A DNA stretch of 6,889 nucleotides from Holosporales bacterium (GTDB lineage Bacteria; Pseudomonadota; Alphaproteobacteria; RUG11792), in NCBI GenBank assembly GCA_031260085.1, contig JAIRKP010000038.1:1-6889 (forward strand), written 5' to 3'. Positions within the stretch are counted from its first letter, which is position 1, and every line of letters begins with the position of its first letter. Below the pieces are notes generated by a model, which ran no database searches, was not told the origin of the DNA, and saw only the letters and a program-made list of their open reading frames with translations. Position numbers and translations under genes: made by a program. This document shows positions 1 to 6,477 of this stretch, piece by piece.

Positions 1-215
1 TTTGAGCTAAATTTACTTCCATCCCGTGTGATAGGGTGCAAGCCCTCGCCTTTGAAGGAAACACTTTAGTATAATTGGTACTCTCGGCTTTAGCTGAGAG
101 ATAATTCATTATCGGGGCCTATAAGTATAAGCCTTGTCATTGCTGGCTTTGGAGGTCAAGAGTGTAATGAATATTCGAGATGGGACAAATCTTTGATTTT
201 CAACCCGTTCCCCAA
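1..215. other. Unassigned region with a run of small hairpins
   Basis: No gene is recognised here. Several short inverted repeats follow one another: 33-36/43-46, 81-88/93-100 (8 bp, loop TTTA), 100-105/108-113, 116-118/131-133 with 120-122/127-129, 137-141/166-170 and 187-191/195-199. A longer-range pairing, 17-22 (TTCCAT) with 180-185 (ATGGGA), would close the region into a rod. It could be a structured small RNA or worn palindromic repeats. I compared it by eye with tRNA, tmRNA, 6S, SRP, RNase P and rRNA landmarks and found no convincing match. One plus-strand frame is open from the window edge to a stop at 67-69 (23 codons), too short to call a gene end. Confidence 0.3.
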
Positions 216-300
216 GGCGCGAGTATGGTCTAATAAATTATACCACACTCGCGCCAATAGTCTGTCAAGGATCACTTCGTTCTCCTCCTTGACAGACTAT
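216..300 (-). repeat. Composite palindromic repeat, copy 1 (hairpin A + hairpin B)
   Basis: Hairpin A pairs 216-229 with 242-255 (14 positions, one A-C mismatch at 225/246). One base later hairpin B pairs 257-271 with 286-300 (15 bp, perfect) around a 14-nt loop at 272-285. The 34-bp core of B is identical in all four copies in the window. Strand is given in the B-to-A direction. In that direction TTGACA (268-263) and an extended -10, TGGTATAAT (245-237), are separated by 20 bp between the hexamers. No coding frame extends far beyond the element. Confidence 0.9.
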
Positions 301-647
301 ACGCTAACCTTAGTCTCGCATAAGAAATACTGAAAACTTTAGGATTTACAAAGAGCGCGGGGAATTTTAGGGCTAAATTATATCATTATTATTCGAGAAT
401 ATAAAAACTAAGGAGCTATTTAGGAGACTGTATATCCGAGGAATAGAAGCTATATTTTGATACTTAGAACGAACAAGAGAAATAAAATGTAGGAGACACA
501 GATCTGTTACAAATATGCTTGTTTGCGCTGTCTCAACTCTTGTGTCTTACCAATTGGATGACCAAAACCCTTTATCTCCCTTGTTTATAAGCTATTATCT
601 TAATCCATTATTCTCGTTCTAATATATCAGCACGGTGTTTCTTTTTA
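301..647. other. Intergenic stretch, no gene seen
   Basis: AT-rich DNA with no open frame of note on either strand and no recognisable tRNA, although 480-570 was checked for one. It contains degenerate words that recur elsewhere. The stretch near 304-326 resembles 1069-1095 and 5443-5470 (consensus around AGATTCGCGTAAGAAGT). GTATATCCGA near 430 resembles GTATATCAGA near 5465. Confidence 0.5.
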
Positions 648-660
648 TTAACTTTAGTTT
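648..660 (+). repeat. 13-bp direct repeat, left copy
   Basis: TTAACTTTAGTTT occurs here and again, identically, at 1049-1061. The two copies bracket the transposase remnant and the 668-697 hairpin. Thirteen bases is long for an IS5-type target duplication, so this is more likely a recombination scar or part of the element's ends. The sequence is AT-rich, so some chance of coincidence remains. Confidence 0.5.
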
Positions 661-667
661 TAACAAG

Positions 668-697
668 TGTCCTGAAAAGCTATGACTTTTCAGGACA
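668..697. repeat. Isolated 12-bp hairpin
   Basis: TGTCCTGAAAAG (668-679) is perfectly complementary to 686-697, with a 6-nt loop. There is no T-tract on either side, so it is not a standard intrinsic terminator. It lies just past the point where similarity to the transposase runs out. Confidence 0.7.
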
Positions 698-713
698 AAT
701 GAATGACAATGAT

Positions 714-1006
714 TCAATACAGGTATAGATTAATAGACTCCGTCGACAAAATATCCCCCCATGCACACATTATAAAACAACATATTTGTACACTTGCTAC
801 AAAAGAATCAACATTCTTACAATATTTAGTGGCAAGTCTCTTTAAGAAAGCGCCTCTCCTTAAGGCCCATAACACTGCATGGATGAAGGTTCTGTTATCT
901 TGGTCTGCCAGCGTATCTTTTGCTACCAGGGAGTCTGTCCCTGATTTGGTTCCATAGGAATCATGTCTGTAATGATTTTATATGCCTCTAATTTAATCTG
1001 TTTCTT
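714..1006 (-). pseudogene. IS5-family transposase remnant, N-terminal part, frameshifted
   Basis: On the minus strand three frames in succession give pieces of the N-terminus of an IS5-family (DDE) transposase. One frame reads KLEAYKIITD (about 991-962), the next WNQIRDRLPGSKRYAGR (954-904), and the third DNRTFIHAVLWALRRGAF followed by a K-R-L-A-T-K-Y stretch, up to a TGA at 716-714. The family pattern is TD-x2-W-x2-I-x2-LPG, a short linker, then DNR-x-F-x2-AVLW-x3-R-x-GA and a conserved W-R-D-L-P; the last is degraded here to KRLA. At least two frameshifts are needed, and the catalytic DDE domain is absent, so it cannot be functional. A 13-bp direct repeat brackets it. The 84-codon plus-strand frame at 703-957 is a shadow of this remnant. 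Family assignment is from motif memory, without a search. Confidence 0.7.
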
Positions 1007-1048
1007 TTATGGGAGGAGATAGATAAGATATAGCCTGAGCCACCTAAT

Positions 1049-1061
1049 TTAACTTTAGTTT
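1049..1061 (+). repeat. 13-bp direct repeat, right copy
   Basis: Second identical copy of TTAACTTTAGTTT (first at 648-660). The similarity continues weakly on the right: TAACAAG after the left copy, GTATAAG after the right copy. Confidence 0.5.
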
Positions 1062-1208
1062 GTATAAGATAACCTCAGATTCGTGTAAGGAGTATGAATA
1101 AATTTGGAAATTAGGTTAAAGAGCATAATAAAGTACATAACACTTATTCTCTTTACGCTTAAAATGCTAATTGTGTACTAATTTAGTTTGTAGCTTTTTA
1201 AATCCTGA

Positions 1209-1236
1209 AGTTTCAAAGCAATTCGTATTTGAAACT
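1209..1236 (-). terminator. Possible 3' hairpin of the uvrA transcript
   Basis: AGTTTCAAA (1209-1217) pairs with TTTGAAACT (1228-1236), 9 bp around a 10-nt loop, 25 bases beyond the uvrA stop codon on the minus strand. The bases that follow on that strand contain only a short T-run (GGATTTAAAA), so intrinsic termination would be weak. The rest of 1007-1261 shows no gene. Confidence 0.4.
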
Positions 1237-1261
1237 GAGATTAATTAATACATTATTAAAG

Positions 1262-3841
1262 TCATTTTTCCAAATAGGGTTTTAAATATTTTCCTGTATA
1301 GCTGTTTGTGCAATTTGCGATATCTTCAGGAGTTCCTTGGGCGATTATTTCTCCTCCTCGTTTGCCACCTTCTTGACCAATATCGATTATCCAATCTGCT
1401 GTTTTTATAACATCCATATTATGCTCGATGACAACGATTGAATTGCCTGCTTCGATAAGAATATGTAAAATTTCTAACAATTGTTTTATATCATCCATAT
1501 GTAGCCCAGTCGTTGGTTCGTCTAAAATATAAAGCGTATTGCCCGTAGCTTTTTTTGATAGTTCTTTGGCCAGCTTAACGCGCTGTGCTTCGCCGCCTGA
1601 TAAAGTTGTTGCTTTATGTCCGATTGTTAGGTATCCAAGGCCTACTCTGCAAAGACAATTTAATTTTTGATAGATAGCTGGATAATTTTTGAACAACTGA
1701 GCTCCATCCTCAATTGTCATATCCAAAATATCTGAAATACTTTTTCCTTTAAACTTTATTTCTTGAGTCTCTCGATTGAATCGTTTGCCGTTACACTGAT
1801 CGCAGACAACAAAGACATCCGGCAAAAAATGCATTTCAATTTTGATAACGCCGTCTCCTTTGCAAGTTTCGCATCTTCCTCCTTTGACATTAAAAGAAAA
1901 CCTGCCATTCGTATATCCTCTTGCTTTCGATTCTGGCAGGTTTGAATATAGTGTTCTTATATCTGTGAAACATCCGACATACGTTGCTGGATTTGATCTT
2001 GGAGTTCTTCCTATCGGGGATTGACTTATATCAATAACCTTATCTATAAGATCGACTCCTTTTATATTTACTAAATTATCAGTATTATGTTTTCCAGTCA
2101 TTAATTTATGACGCACAGCTCTGAAAAGAGTATCTATAACTAAAGTAGACTTGCCCGAACCCGAAACTCCCGTCACACAAACCAATACACCCAATGGAAT
2201 TTTTACGTTTAAATTTTTTAAGTTATTAGCGTTAGCGCCTATAATCTCGATAGATCGACTTGTATTAATAAATCGTCTGCGTTTGGGAACTTCAATTGAT
2301 TTTTCCCCAGATAGATATTGGCCAGTCAAGCTATTGGGATTTTTCTTAATATCATCAACTGTTCCTGTCGCGCAAACTTGCCCACCATGATTCCCAGCTC
2401 TTGGGCCCATATCGATAATCCAATCCGAAGCATACATAGCATCTTCGTCATGCTCAACAACTATGACTGTGTTGTCATAATCCCTAAGTTCTTTTAAGGT
2501 ATTTATCAAACGAGCATTATCTCTTTGATGGAGCCCTATTGATGGTTCATCTAAGACATACATAACCCCAGTCAATCCAGAGCCGATTTGTGAGGCTAGT
2601 CTTATTCTTTGGCTCTCGCCACCTGATAAAGTTTCGGAGGCTCTTGAAAGAGACAGATATTCTAAGCCAACATTTATTAAGAATTGGCATCGATTTTGAA
2701 TTTCAATTAGAACCTTTTCAGCAATGGAAATTTCTTTTTTTGAAAGTTTAGTCCACAGCGATTCAAACCATTTCTTAGCCTCATATATTGGCATATCTGA
2801 AATTTCAGCAATGTTTTTGTTGTCTATTTTTACACACAAAGCTTCTTTAGAAAGTCTTGCCCCGTTGCATGACTGACAGATCTCATTTTTTATGGGAACA
2901 TCATCAATGACATCATCATCGTCAAGTTGTTGGTCTTTCCTAAAGAAAAAGAATCCCCCCAGCATTGGTCCTTTATGGCCAAGACCACCGCAGTCTTTGC
3001 AAGCTCCTCTTGGGCTGTTAAATGAAAATAACCTCGGTTCTATTTTTTCGATGCAAAACCCACTAATAGGGCAAGCAAAGTTCTCTGAAAAAATTCTTTC
3101 TTCTCCAGTTTCAAAATGTTTGACAATAAGGATGCCTGAAGATTGTTTTAATGCTATGCTAACCGAATTAGCGAGCCTTTGTTTTAACTCCTTAATACCC
3201 GATTCATTTTCGGGGATTAGGATTCGATCAACTACTATTGATATATCATGTTTGATAGTTTTAGATAAAAGAGGAACGTCATCTATCGCATACAATCTCC
3301 CATCGACGAAAACTCTTTCAAATCCATTTCTTTGCATAAAAGAAAATTCTAATTTAAATGTACCCTTTTTCCCTCGTGCAATTGGCGCTAGTAAATATAA
3401 TTTGGATTTTTTAGGAAATTCAGCAATAGAATCAACAATTTGCGAAACTGTCTGCGCTTGGATTGGCAATCCAGTCGCAGGAGAATATGGAATGCCAATT
3501 CGTGCATAAAGCAATCTTAAGTAATCATAGATTTCCGTGACAGTTCCAACCGTTGATCTTGGATTTTTAGAGATTGTTTTCTGTTCTATTGAAATTGCAG
3601 GGCTCAAGCCTTCTATTTTATCAACGTCTGGTTTGGGCATTAAATTTAAAAATTGTCTAGCATAGGCCGATAAACTTTCAACATATCTGCGTTGACCTTC
3701 TGCGTATAAGGTATCAAACGCTAATGTTGATTTCCCAGATCCGCTCAGCCCCGTTATAACGATTAATTTATTTTTTGGAATATCAACATTGATATCTTTC
3801 AAATTATGTTCTCGAGCGCCTTTAACCTTTATATACTGCAT
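1262..3841 (-). CDS. uvrA: UvrABC system protein A, with reduced insertion domain
   Basis: Damage-sensing ATPase of nucleotide excision repair; a UvrA dimer loads UvrB at DNA lesions in the cytoplasm. Both ABC modules are complete: Walker [10 protein letters not shown] (31-39) and GVSGSGKST (558-566), signatures LSGGESQR (405-412) and LSGGEAQR (747-754), Walker B/D-loop VLDEPSIGL (429-437) and ILDEPTTGL (772-780). The C-terminal zinc knuckle is intact (CETC 657-660, CDQC 680-683). The first knuckle reads CPIS (257-260) and CKDC (281-284), so one cysteine is replaced, as I recall for other alphaproteobacterial UvrAs. The UvrB-binding region (about 119-255) is present. At 859 residues it is about 80 short of the usual 940. 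The loss falls between C284 and C322, where only 37 residues, rich in Phe and Asp, replace an insertion domain of about 120. The start is supported by an AAAGGAGGTG site 7 bases upstream. It overlaps the reductase gene by 20 bp and is last in the cluster. Confidence 0.97.
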   Translation of the reverse strand: MQYIKVKGAREHNLKDINVDIPKNKLIVITGLSGSGKSTLAFDTLYAEGQRRYVESLSAYARQFLNLMPKPDVDKIEGLSPAISIEQKTISKNPRSTVGTVTEIYDYLRLLYARIGIPYSPATGLPIQAQTVSQIVDSIAEFPKKSKLYLLAPIARGKKGTFKLEFSFMQRNGFERVFVDGRLYAIDDVPLLSKTIKHDISIVVDRILIPENESGIKELKQRLANSVSIALKQSSGILIVKHFETGEERIFSENFACPISGFCIEKIEPRLFSFNSPRGACKDCGGLGHKGPMLGGFFFFRKDQQLDDDDVIDDVPIKNEICQSCNGARLSKEALCVKIDNKNIAEISDMPIYEAKKWFESLWTKLSKKEISIAEKVLIEIQNRCQFLINVGLEYLSLSRASETLSGGESQRIRLASQIGSGLTGVMYVLDEPSIGLHQRDNARLINTLKELRDYDNTVIVVEHDEDAMYASDWIIDMGPRAGNHGGQVCATGTVDDIKKNPNSLTGQYLSGEKSIEVPKRRRFINTSRSIEIIGANANNLKNLNVKIPLGVLVCVTGVSGSGKSTLVIDTLFRAVRHKLMTGKHNTDNLVNIKGVDLIDKVIDISQSPIGRTPRSNPATYVGCFTDIRTLYSNLPESKARGYTNGRFSFNVKGGRCETCKGDGVIKIEMHFLPDVFVVCDQCNGKRFNRETQEIKFKGKSISDILDMTIEDGAQLFKNYPAIYQKLNCLCRVGLGYLTIGHKATTLSGGEAQRVKLAKELSKKATGNTLYILDEPTTGLHMDDIKQLLEILHILIEAGNSIVVIEHNMDVIKTADWIIDIGQEGGKRGGEIIAQGTPEDIANCTNSYTGKYLKPYLEK

Positions 3842-4856
3842 GATTGGACACCTCCTTTGAAATTTTACTCTTTATAGATCTAACTGCCCTGTCAGCTTCA
3901 AAGTAGCATGGAACTATATTCTTTTTTTTATTAACGTAACTAGCAACATCCCCTGCAGCATAGCAATTTTCTATTGCGGTTTCCATAGTGTTTATGTCGG
4001 AATTTATAACGCCGTTTTCAATATGCATTCCGAGATTCGTTAATCCATCTATTAAATTGCAGCTCGGAAGAAATCCATAACAAAACACTATATGATCAAC
4101 CTCAAATTCTTTTTTAGTAGTCCTGACAATTCTTTTTGAATTATCTTCGATTTCTAATATTTGATTTTCAAGTGAAAGCTCTAATTTTGAAGAATTGCAC
4201 AGTTTTCTCAGTTCTGAAAGTTTACAAGCTTCGCAAGTTAACTTATCTTTTCGGTGAATTAAAAAAACCTTCTTTGCAATCGGAGCTATATTAATCGCAA
4301 AATCTACGGCCGAATCTCCCCCGCCTGCTATTATTACGTTTTTCCCTTTATAGATATCCAATTTCATACAATAATGTTGAACAAAGTCGGAGTCTTGTTT
4401 TAATGTAGAGAGACCTTTTACGTTGTTTGGAACATTAGGTTTCATATCTCCAATTCCGGAAGCGATTATCAAATGTTTAGAAAAAATTGTATTCTCAGCT
4501 GTTTTTACACAAAACTTTCCTGTTTTCGTTTTTGAAATATGCTGAACTTTTTGATTAAAAAAAGTTTCTTTTGCATAACCTAAACACTGATTCGAAAGAA
4601 TTTCTATATAATCTTTTGCTTTTACATTAATAAACCCCGGAACTCCATAAATATTTTTTTCAGGATATAGCGCAACACATTGCCCCCCGGCTTGAGGAAG
4701 AGAATCAATAACACAACAACTAAGTCCCGAAATACCACAACAATAAGCCGCATACAACCCAGCAACTCCAGCTCCTATGATTACAACATCATAAATAAAA
4801 AAAGAATCTGTAAATTCATCTACAGATTCAACCACAATATTAGATTCTAAAGCCAT
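3822..4856 (-). CDS. Ferredoxin-NADP reductase, thioredoxin-reductase-like (type 2)
   Basis: Predicted cytoplasmic FAD flavoenzyme that passes electrons between NADPH and ferredoxin or flavodoxin. The FAD-binding Rossmann motif GAGVAG (28-33) is followed by GGQC (57-60) and by ALYPEK with IYGVPGF (62-75), a pairing typical of type 2 ferredoxin-NADP reductases. The NADPH-binding motif is GGGDSA (178-183) with HRK (201-203) for the 2'-phosphate, and the second FAD motif is AAGDVASY (300-307). The redox CxxC that thioredoxin reductase carries just before its NADPH motif is missing (HYCMKL there), which argues against trxB. A different CEAC pair at 208-211 sits just after HRK; its meaning is unknown. 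Length 344 suits the family. About 20 extra residues precede the first strand. The start follows the rpsT stop by 20 bases with no clear Shine-Dalgarno, which suggests coupling to rpsT; the 3' end overlaps uvrA. Confidence 0.9.
   Translation of the reverse strand: MALESNIVVESVDEFTDSFFIYDVVIIGAGVAGLYAAYCCGISGLSCCVIDSLPQAGGQCVALYPEKNIYGVPGFINVKAKDYIEILSNQCLGYAKETFFNQKVQHISKTKTGKFCVKTAENTIFSKHLIIASGIGDMKPNVPNNVKGLSTLKQDSDFVQHYCMKLDIYKGKNVIIAGGGDSAVDFAINIAPIAKKVFLIHRKDKLTCEACKLSELRKLCNSSKLELSLENQILEIEDNSKRIVRTTKKEFEVDHIVFCYGFLPSCNLIDGLTNLGMHIENGVINSDINTMETAIENCYAAGDVASYVNKKKNIVPCYFEADRAVRSIKSKISKEVSNHAVYKG
3849..3858 (-). promoter_or_regulatory. Strong ribosome binding site for uvrA inside the reductase gene
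   Basis: On the minus strand AAAGGAGGTG lies 7 bases before the uvrA ATG (3841-3839) and within the last codons of the reductase gene, which ends at 3822. It is the best Shine-Dalgarno match in the cluster; rpsT and the reductase have weak ones. It fixes the uvrA start and implies re-initiation at the junction. Confidence 0.85.
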
Positions 4857-4876
4857 TTCTGATTTTTTGTAAGCTA

Positions 4877-5152
4877 TTAGCTTTCTCCAATAGCTATCTT
4901 AACTTTCTTACAAATTCTAGAGATTTTCCTAGCTGCTGTATTTTTGTGAAAAATTCGCTTAGTAATTCCTCTCATAACTTCTTTTTGCATTTCGGAGAAC
5001 GCAGCGATAATTTCATTTTTAGTTTGTTTTTTAGAAATCGCTTCTTCGACTTTTTTGATAAAAGTCTTAATTCTGCTTAATCTCATCATATTAACCGTTC
5101 GCTGCTTGACGGATTTTCTTAAACTTTTCTTAGCTGACTCATGAGAAGCCAT
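4877..5152 (-). CDS. rpsT: 30S ribosomal protein S20
   Basis: Small basic protein that binds the 5' domain of 16S rRNA and helps assemble the 30S subunit. Its 91 residues fit the family. The N-terminus MASHESAKKSLRKSVKQ matches the usual MANxKSAxKRxRQ pattern. The helical core RLSRIKTFIKKVEEAI (24-39) and the C-terminal HKNTAARKISR (69-79) are hallmarks, the latter in its alphaproteobacterial form. It is the first gene of the cluster with the reductase and uvrA. A promoter ends about 30 bases before the ATG, and the leader has only a weak purine-rich stretch (AGAGA) near the start. Grouping S20 with a reductase and uvrA looks like chromosomal happenstance rather than a pathway. Confidence 0.97.
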   Translation of the reverse strand: MASHESAKKSLRKSVKQRTVNMMRLSRIKTFIKKVEEAISKKQTKNEIIAAFSEMQKEVMRGITKRIFHKNTAARKISRICKKVKIAIGES

Positions 5153-5183
5153 ATGTCTCTGTATATCAAAAATCTATATAGCT

Positions 5184-5212
5184 ATGCTACCCTAACCCTA
5201 GCAAAACGTCAA
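5184..5212 (-). promoter_or_regulatory. Sigma-70-type promoter for rpsT
   Basis: On the minus strand TTGACG (5212-5207) is followed after exactly 17 bases by TAGCAT (5189-5184), giving 5/6 and 4/6 consensus matches. Transcription would start near 5177, leaving a leader of about 25 nt before rpsT. The composite repeat copy 2, with its own promoter-like boxes in the same direction, lies about 65 bases further upstream. Confidence 0.6.
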
Positions 5213-5257
5213 GAACAATATAATTATGATTATTCAAAGGTGGTAAAAATCTACACA

Positions 5258-5337
5258 GCGCGAGTATGGTATAGATATTATACCATACTCGCGCCATCAG
5301 TCTGTCAAGGATCACTTCGTTCTCCTCCTTGACAGAC
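5258..5337 (-). repeat. Composite palindromic repeat, copy 2 (hairpin A + hairpin B)
   Basis: Hairpin A: GCGCGAGTATGGTATA (5258-5273) pairs perfectly with 5279-5294 (16 bp, 5-nt loop). Hairpin B: 5300-5311 pairs with 5326-5337 (12 bp) around the conserved 14-nt loop. It has the same orientation as copy 1. In the B-to-A direction it carries TTGACA (5308-5303) and TGGTATAAT (5285-5277), 20 bp between hexamers, pointing at rpsT. An open frame runs through both hairpins in that direction (VKEENEVILDR, then RVWYNIYTI), but no gene is built on it. Confidence 0.92.
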
Positions 5338-5507
5338 ATAAGCTCTAATACTTGAAAATTGAGTATACTTAAAGAACCTACCAAGCTTCTCCTTTTCAGG
5401 CACACCGAAGATCTGATTACTCGAATAATAGACCTCCTGCAAATTTAGATTCGCGTAAGAAGTTGTATATCAGAACTAGAATAAGAGAAATAGACTAGCA
5501 TATATAG
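5338..5507. other. Spacer between repeat copies 2 and 3, no gene seen
   Basis: AT-rich, with no supported coding frame. It includes AGATTCGCGTAAG (near 5449), one of three related degenerate words in the window, and an AAGAGAAATA word shared with the 470-490 region. Confidence 0.5.
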
Positions 5508-5593
5508 CTGTCAAGGAGGAGAACGAAGTGATCCTTGACAGACTTTTGGCGAAATTGGCGAAATTATGGTATCATATTTTACCATAATTTCGC
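5508..5593 (+). repeat. Composite palindromic repeat, copy 3, with internal 9-bp duplication
   Basis: Inverted relative to copies 1 and 2. Hairpin B pairs 5508-5517 with 5532-5541 around the conserved loop. Hairpin A is a variant, GCGAAATTATGGTA (5558-5571) pairing with 5580-5593. Between them GGCGAAATT is repeated in tandem (5549-5557, then 5558-5566 with its first base shifted by the junction), which lengthens the distance from TTGACA (5535-5540) to TATCAT (5570-5575) to 29 bp. Removing the 9-bp duplicate restores the 20 bp seen in copies 1 and 2. Confidence 0.88.
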
Positions 5594-5673
5594 TCCGAAG
5601 GTGCGAAATGCAGAAGCTTGTCAGGTAATTTACCTCTTTATTTTAGATGCCAATCAAATGGTTAAATGTTTCA

Positions 5674-5688
5674 AAAATCGAAGATTTT
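5674..5688. repeat. Small hairpin related to the cloverleaf's second arm
   Basis: AAAATC-GAA-GATTTT. The same stem, with a complementary TTC loop, forms the second arm of the four-way palindrome at 5730-5748, so this small palindrome is a repeated unit in the cluster. Confidence 0.6.
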
Positions 5689-5702
5689 CGACATACAGCC
5701 GA

Positions 5703-5779
5703 GGACGCGATTATCCGAAGTTTCTTCGGGCAAAATCTTCGATTTTGCGCTAAATCAGAGATTTAGCATAATCGCGCCC
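5703..5779. repeat. Perfect four-way (cloverleaf) nested palindrome
   Basis: An outer stem, CGCGATTAT (5706-5714) with ATAATCGCG (5768-5776), encloses three hairpins with no unpaired base between them: CCGAAG-TTT-CTTCGG (5715-5729), GCAAAATC-TTC-GATTTTGC (5730-5748) and GCTAAATC-AGA-GATTTAGC (5749-5767). Two further G-C pairs (5703-5704 with 5778-5779) lie beyond one mismatch. The outer stem resembles hairpin A of the composite repeats, whose tip would sit where the three small hairpins now are. It is not a tRNA: loops are 3 nt, and there are no D or T motifs and no CCA. Confidence 0.9.
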
Positions 5780-5786
5780 CCGGCAG

Positions 5787-5813
5787 GCCGGAAAATTCCT
5801 AAAATTTTCCGGC
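5787..5813 (-). repeat. Hairpin just after the helix-turn-helix gene
   Basis: GCCGGAAAATT (5787-5797) pairs with 5803-5813, 11 bp and a 5-nt loop, beginning 5 bases beyond the stop codon of the minus-strand gene. No T-tract follows on the minus strand, so it is not a canonical terminator, though it could protect the 3' end of the mRNA. Confidence 0.6.
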
Positions 5814-5818
5814 ACAAA

Positions 5819-6355
5819 TTACCAAGTAAGATCCATAACCTTAAATATAGGTTTGTTCTCTTCCACTCTAAGTTTATTAGCTAAAATTAAAATTTTTGTT
5901 TTGCTCATAGGCTTTTCGTCTAAAAAATATTCTTCATTTTTGTAAAACATACTTCCAAAATCTCTATTTTTCCGGACGGTATGGCCTTTCGACACTATGT
6001 ATTTTATTATATCTGTGAAGGCAGTATATTTTTTCTCTATCGTCTTGGTTGCAGCCTGAATGAGTACATGCTTTTTTTGGGCTTTATAGAAAACGGATTC
6101 CGCCTTTCTTTTCCGCTCTGGCGCTAACTTTCTAATGCCCGAACGAGAGAGAAATTTATTAACTGCAGCTACAGATCTTCCTATTTCCTTGGCCATTACT
6201 TTTATTTTTTTTCCTGATAAAAATCCGGCCCACAACTTTTCGAACTCTACGCTTGTCCAACAATCGGGCATTCTATATCTGTGCTTCTCCTTGAAGATCT
6301 CTTTTGCTGATTGTTTATTGCGTGAATGTATTGTTATTTCCACTAATTTTTTCAT
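5819..6355 (-). CDS. Unnamed basic protein with Myb/GcrA-like helix-turn-helix
   Basis: A 178-residue protein I cannot name. Residues 33-73 follow the spacing of small Myb/SANT or GcrA-type DNA-binding domains: W33-T34, E37, L41, G48, A55, I58-G59-R60-S61, A64-V65, L69 and R71-x-G73. A very basic stretch follows (76-96, many Lys and Arg). The rest is Lys-rich with no membrane segment or signal peptide. DNA binding is therefore inferred; the target is unknown. AAGGA precedes the ATG at only 3 bases; a start at Met29 (6271) would put the domain almost at the N-terminus, but its nearest AAGGAG is 15 bases away, so the longer form is kept. It stands alone, between palindrome clusters, about 200 bp from a parS-like site. 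Confidence 0.75.
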   Translation of the reverse strand: MKKLVEITIHSRNKQSAKEIFKEKHRYRMPDCWTSVEFEKLWAGFLSGKKIKVMAKEIGRSVAAVNKFLSRSGIRKLAPERKRKAESVFYKAQKKHVLIQAATKTIEKKYTAFTDIIKYIVSKGHTVRKNRDFGSMFYKNEEYFLDEKPMSKTKILILANKLRVEENKPIFKVMDLTW

Positions 6356-6477
6356 ATATCCTTAGAATAAAAACTTATACTTTATATTTATCTTCGCAAA
6401 TATAAATAACTTCATCAAAATAAATTTTTGTCCCAAAAAATTTTATATAATTTAATTATCTATTGAGCGAATAATCC
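6356..6477. other. AT-rich leader region of the helix-turn-helix gene
   Basis: Very AT-rich sequence upstream of the minus-strand gene. It must hold that gene's promoter, but TTGATG near 6415 has no good -10 partner at standard spacing, so no box is assigned. Confidence 0.35.

Noticed and set aside
480..575. Possible minus-strand tRNA (CCAATTGGTAAGAC looks like a D-arm)
   Set aside because: No T-arm and no paired acceptor or anticodon stems could be drawn.
703..957. 84-codon plus-strand open frame
   Set aside because: It lies opposite the recognisable minus-strand transposase remnant and its own translation matches nothing I know, so it is a shadow.
1245..1259. CtrA-type site TTAA-N7-TTAA
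   Set aside because: It matches exactly but sits downstream of uvrA in very AT-rich DNA, with no gene start nearby, so chance is the best explanation.
5190..5200. Telomere-like TAGGGTTAGGG on the minus strand
   Set aside because: Only two units, lying inside the spacer of the rpsT promoter; coincidence.
5258..5337. Composite repeat as a pair of intrinsic terminators
   Set aside because: The stems are strong but no T-tract follows on either strand, and copies occur in both orientations with no link to gene ends.
5187..5405. 72-codon minus-strand frame through repeat copy 2
   Set aside because: Its sequence is largely the translated palindromes (VKEENEVILD and so on), with no domain and no ribosome binding site; it also overlaps the rpsT promoter.
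5703..5779. tRNA gene, suggested by the cloverleaf shape
   Set aside because: Arms have 3-nt loops, there is no T-loop TTCRA motif, no D-loop GG, no 7-nt anticodon loop and no spacer bases.
5535..5884. Two overlapping 72-codon plus-strand frames
   Set aside because: They run through hairpins A, the cloverleaf and the 3' end of the opposite gene; low-complexity translation and no start signal.
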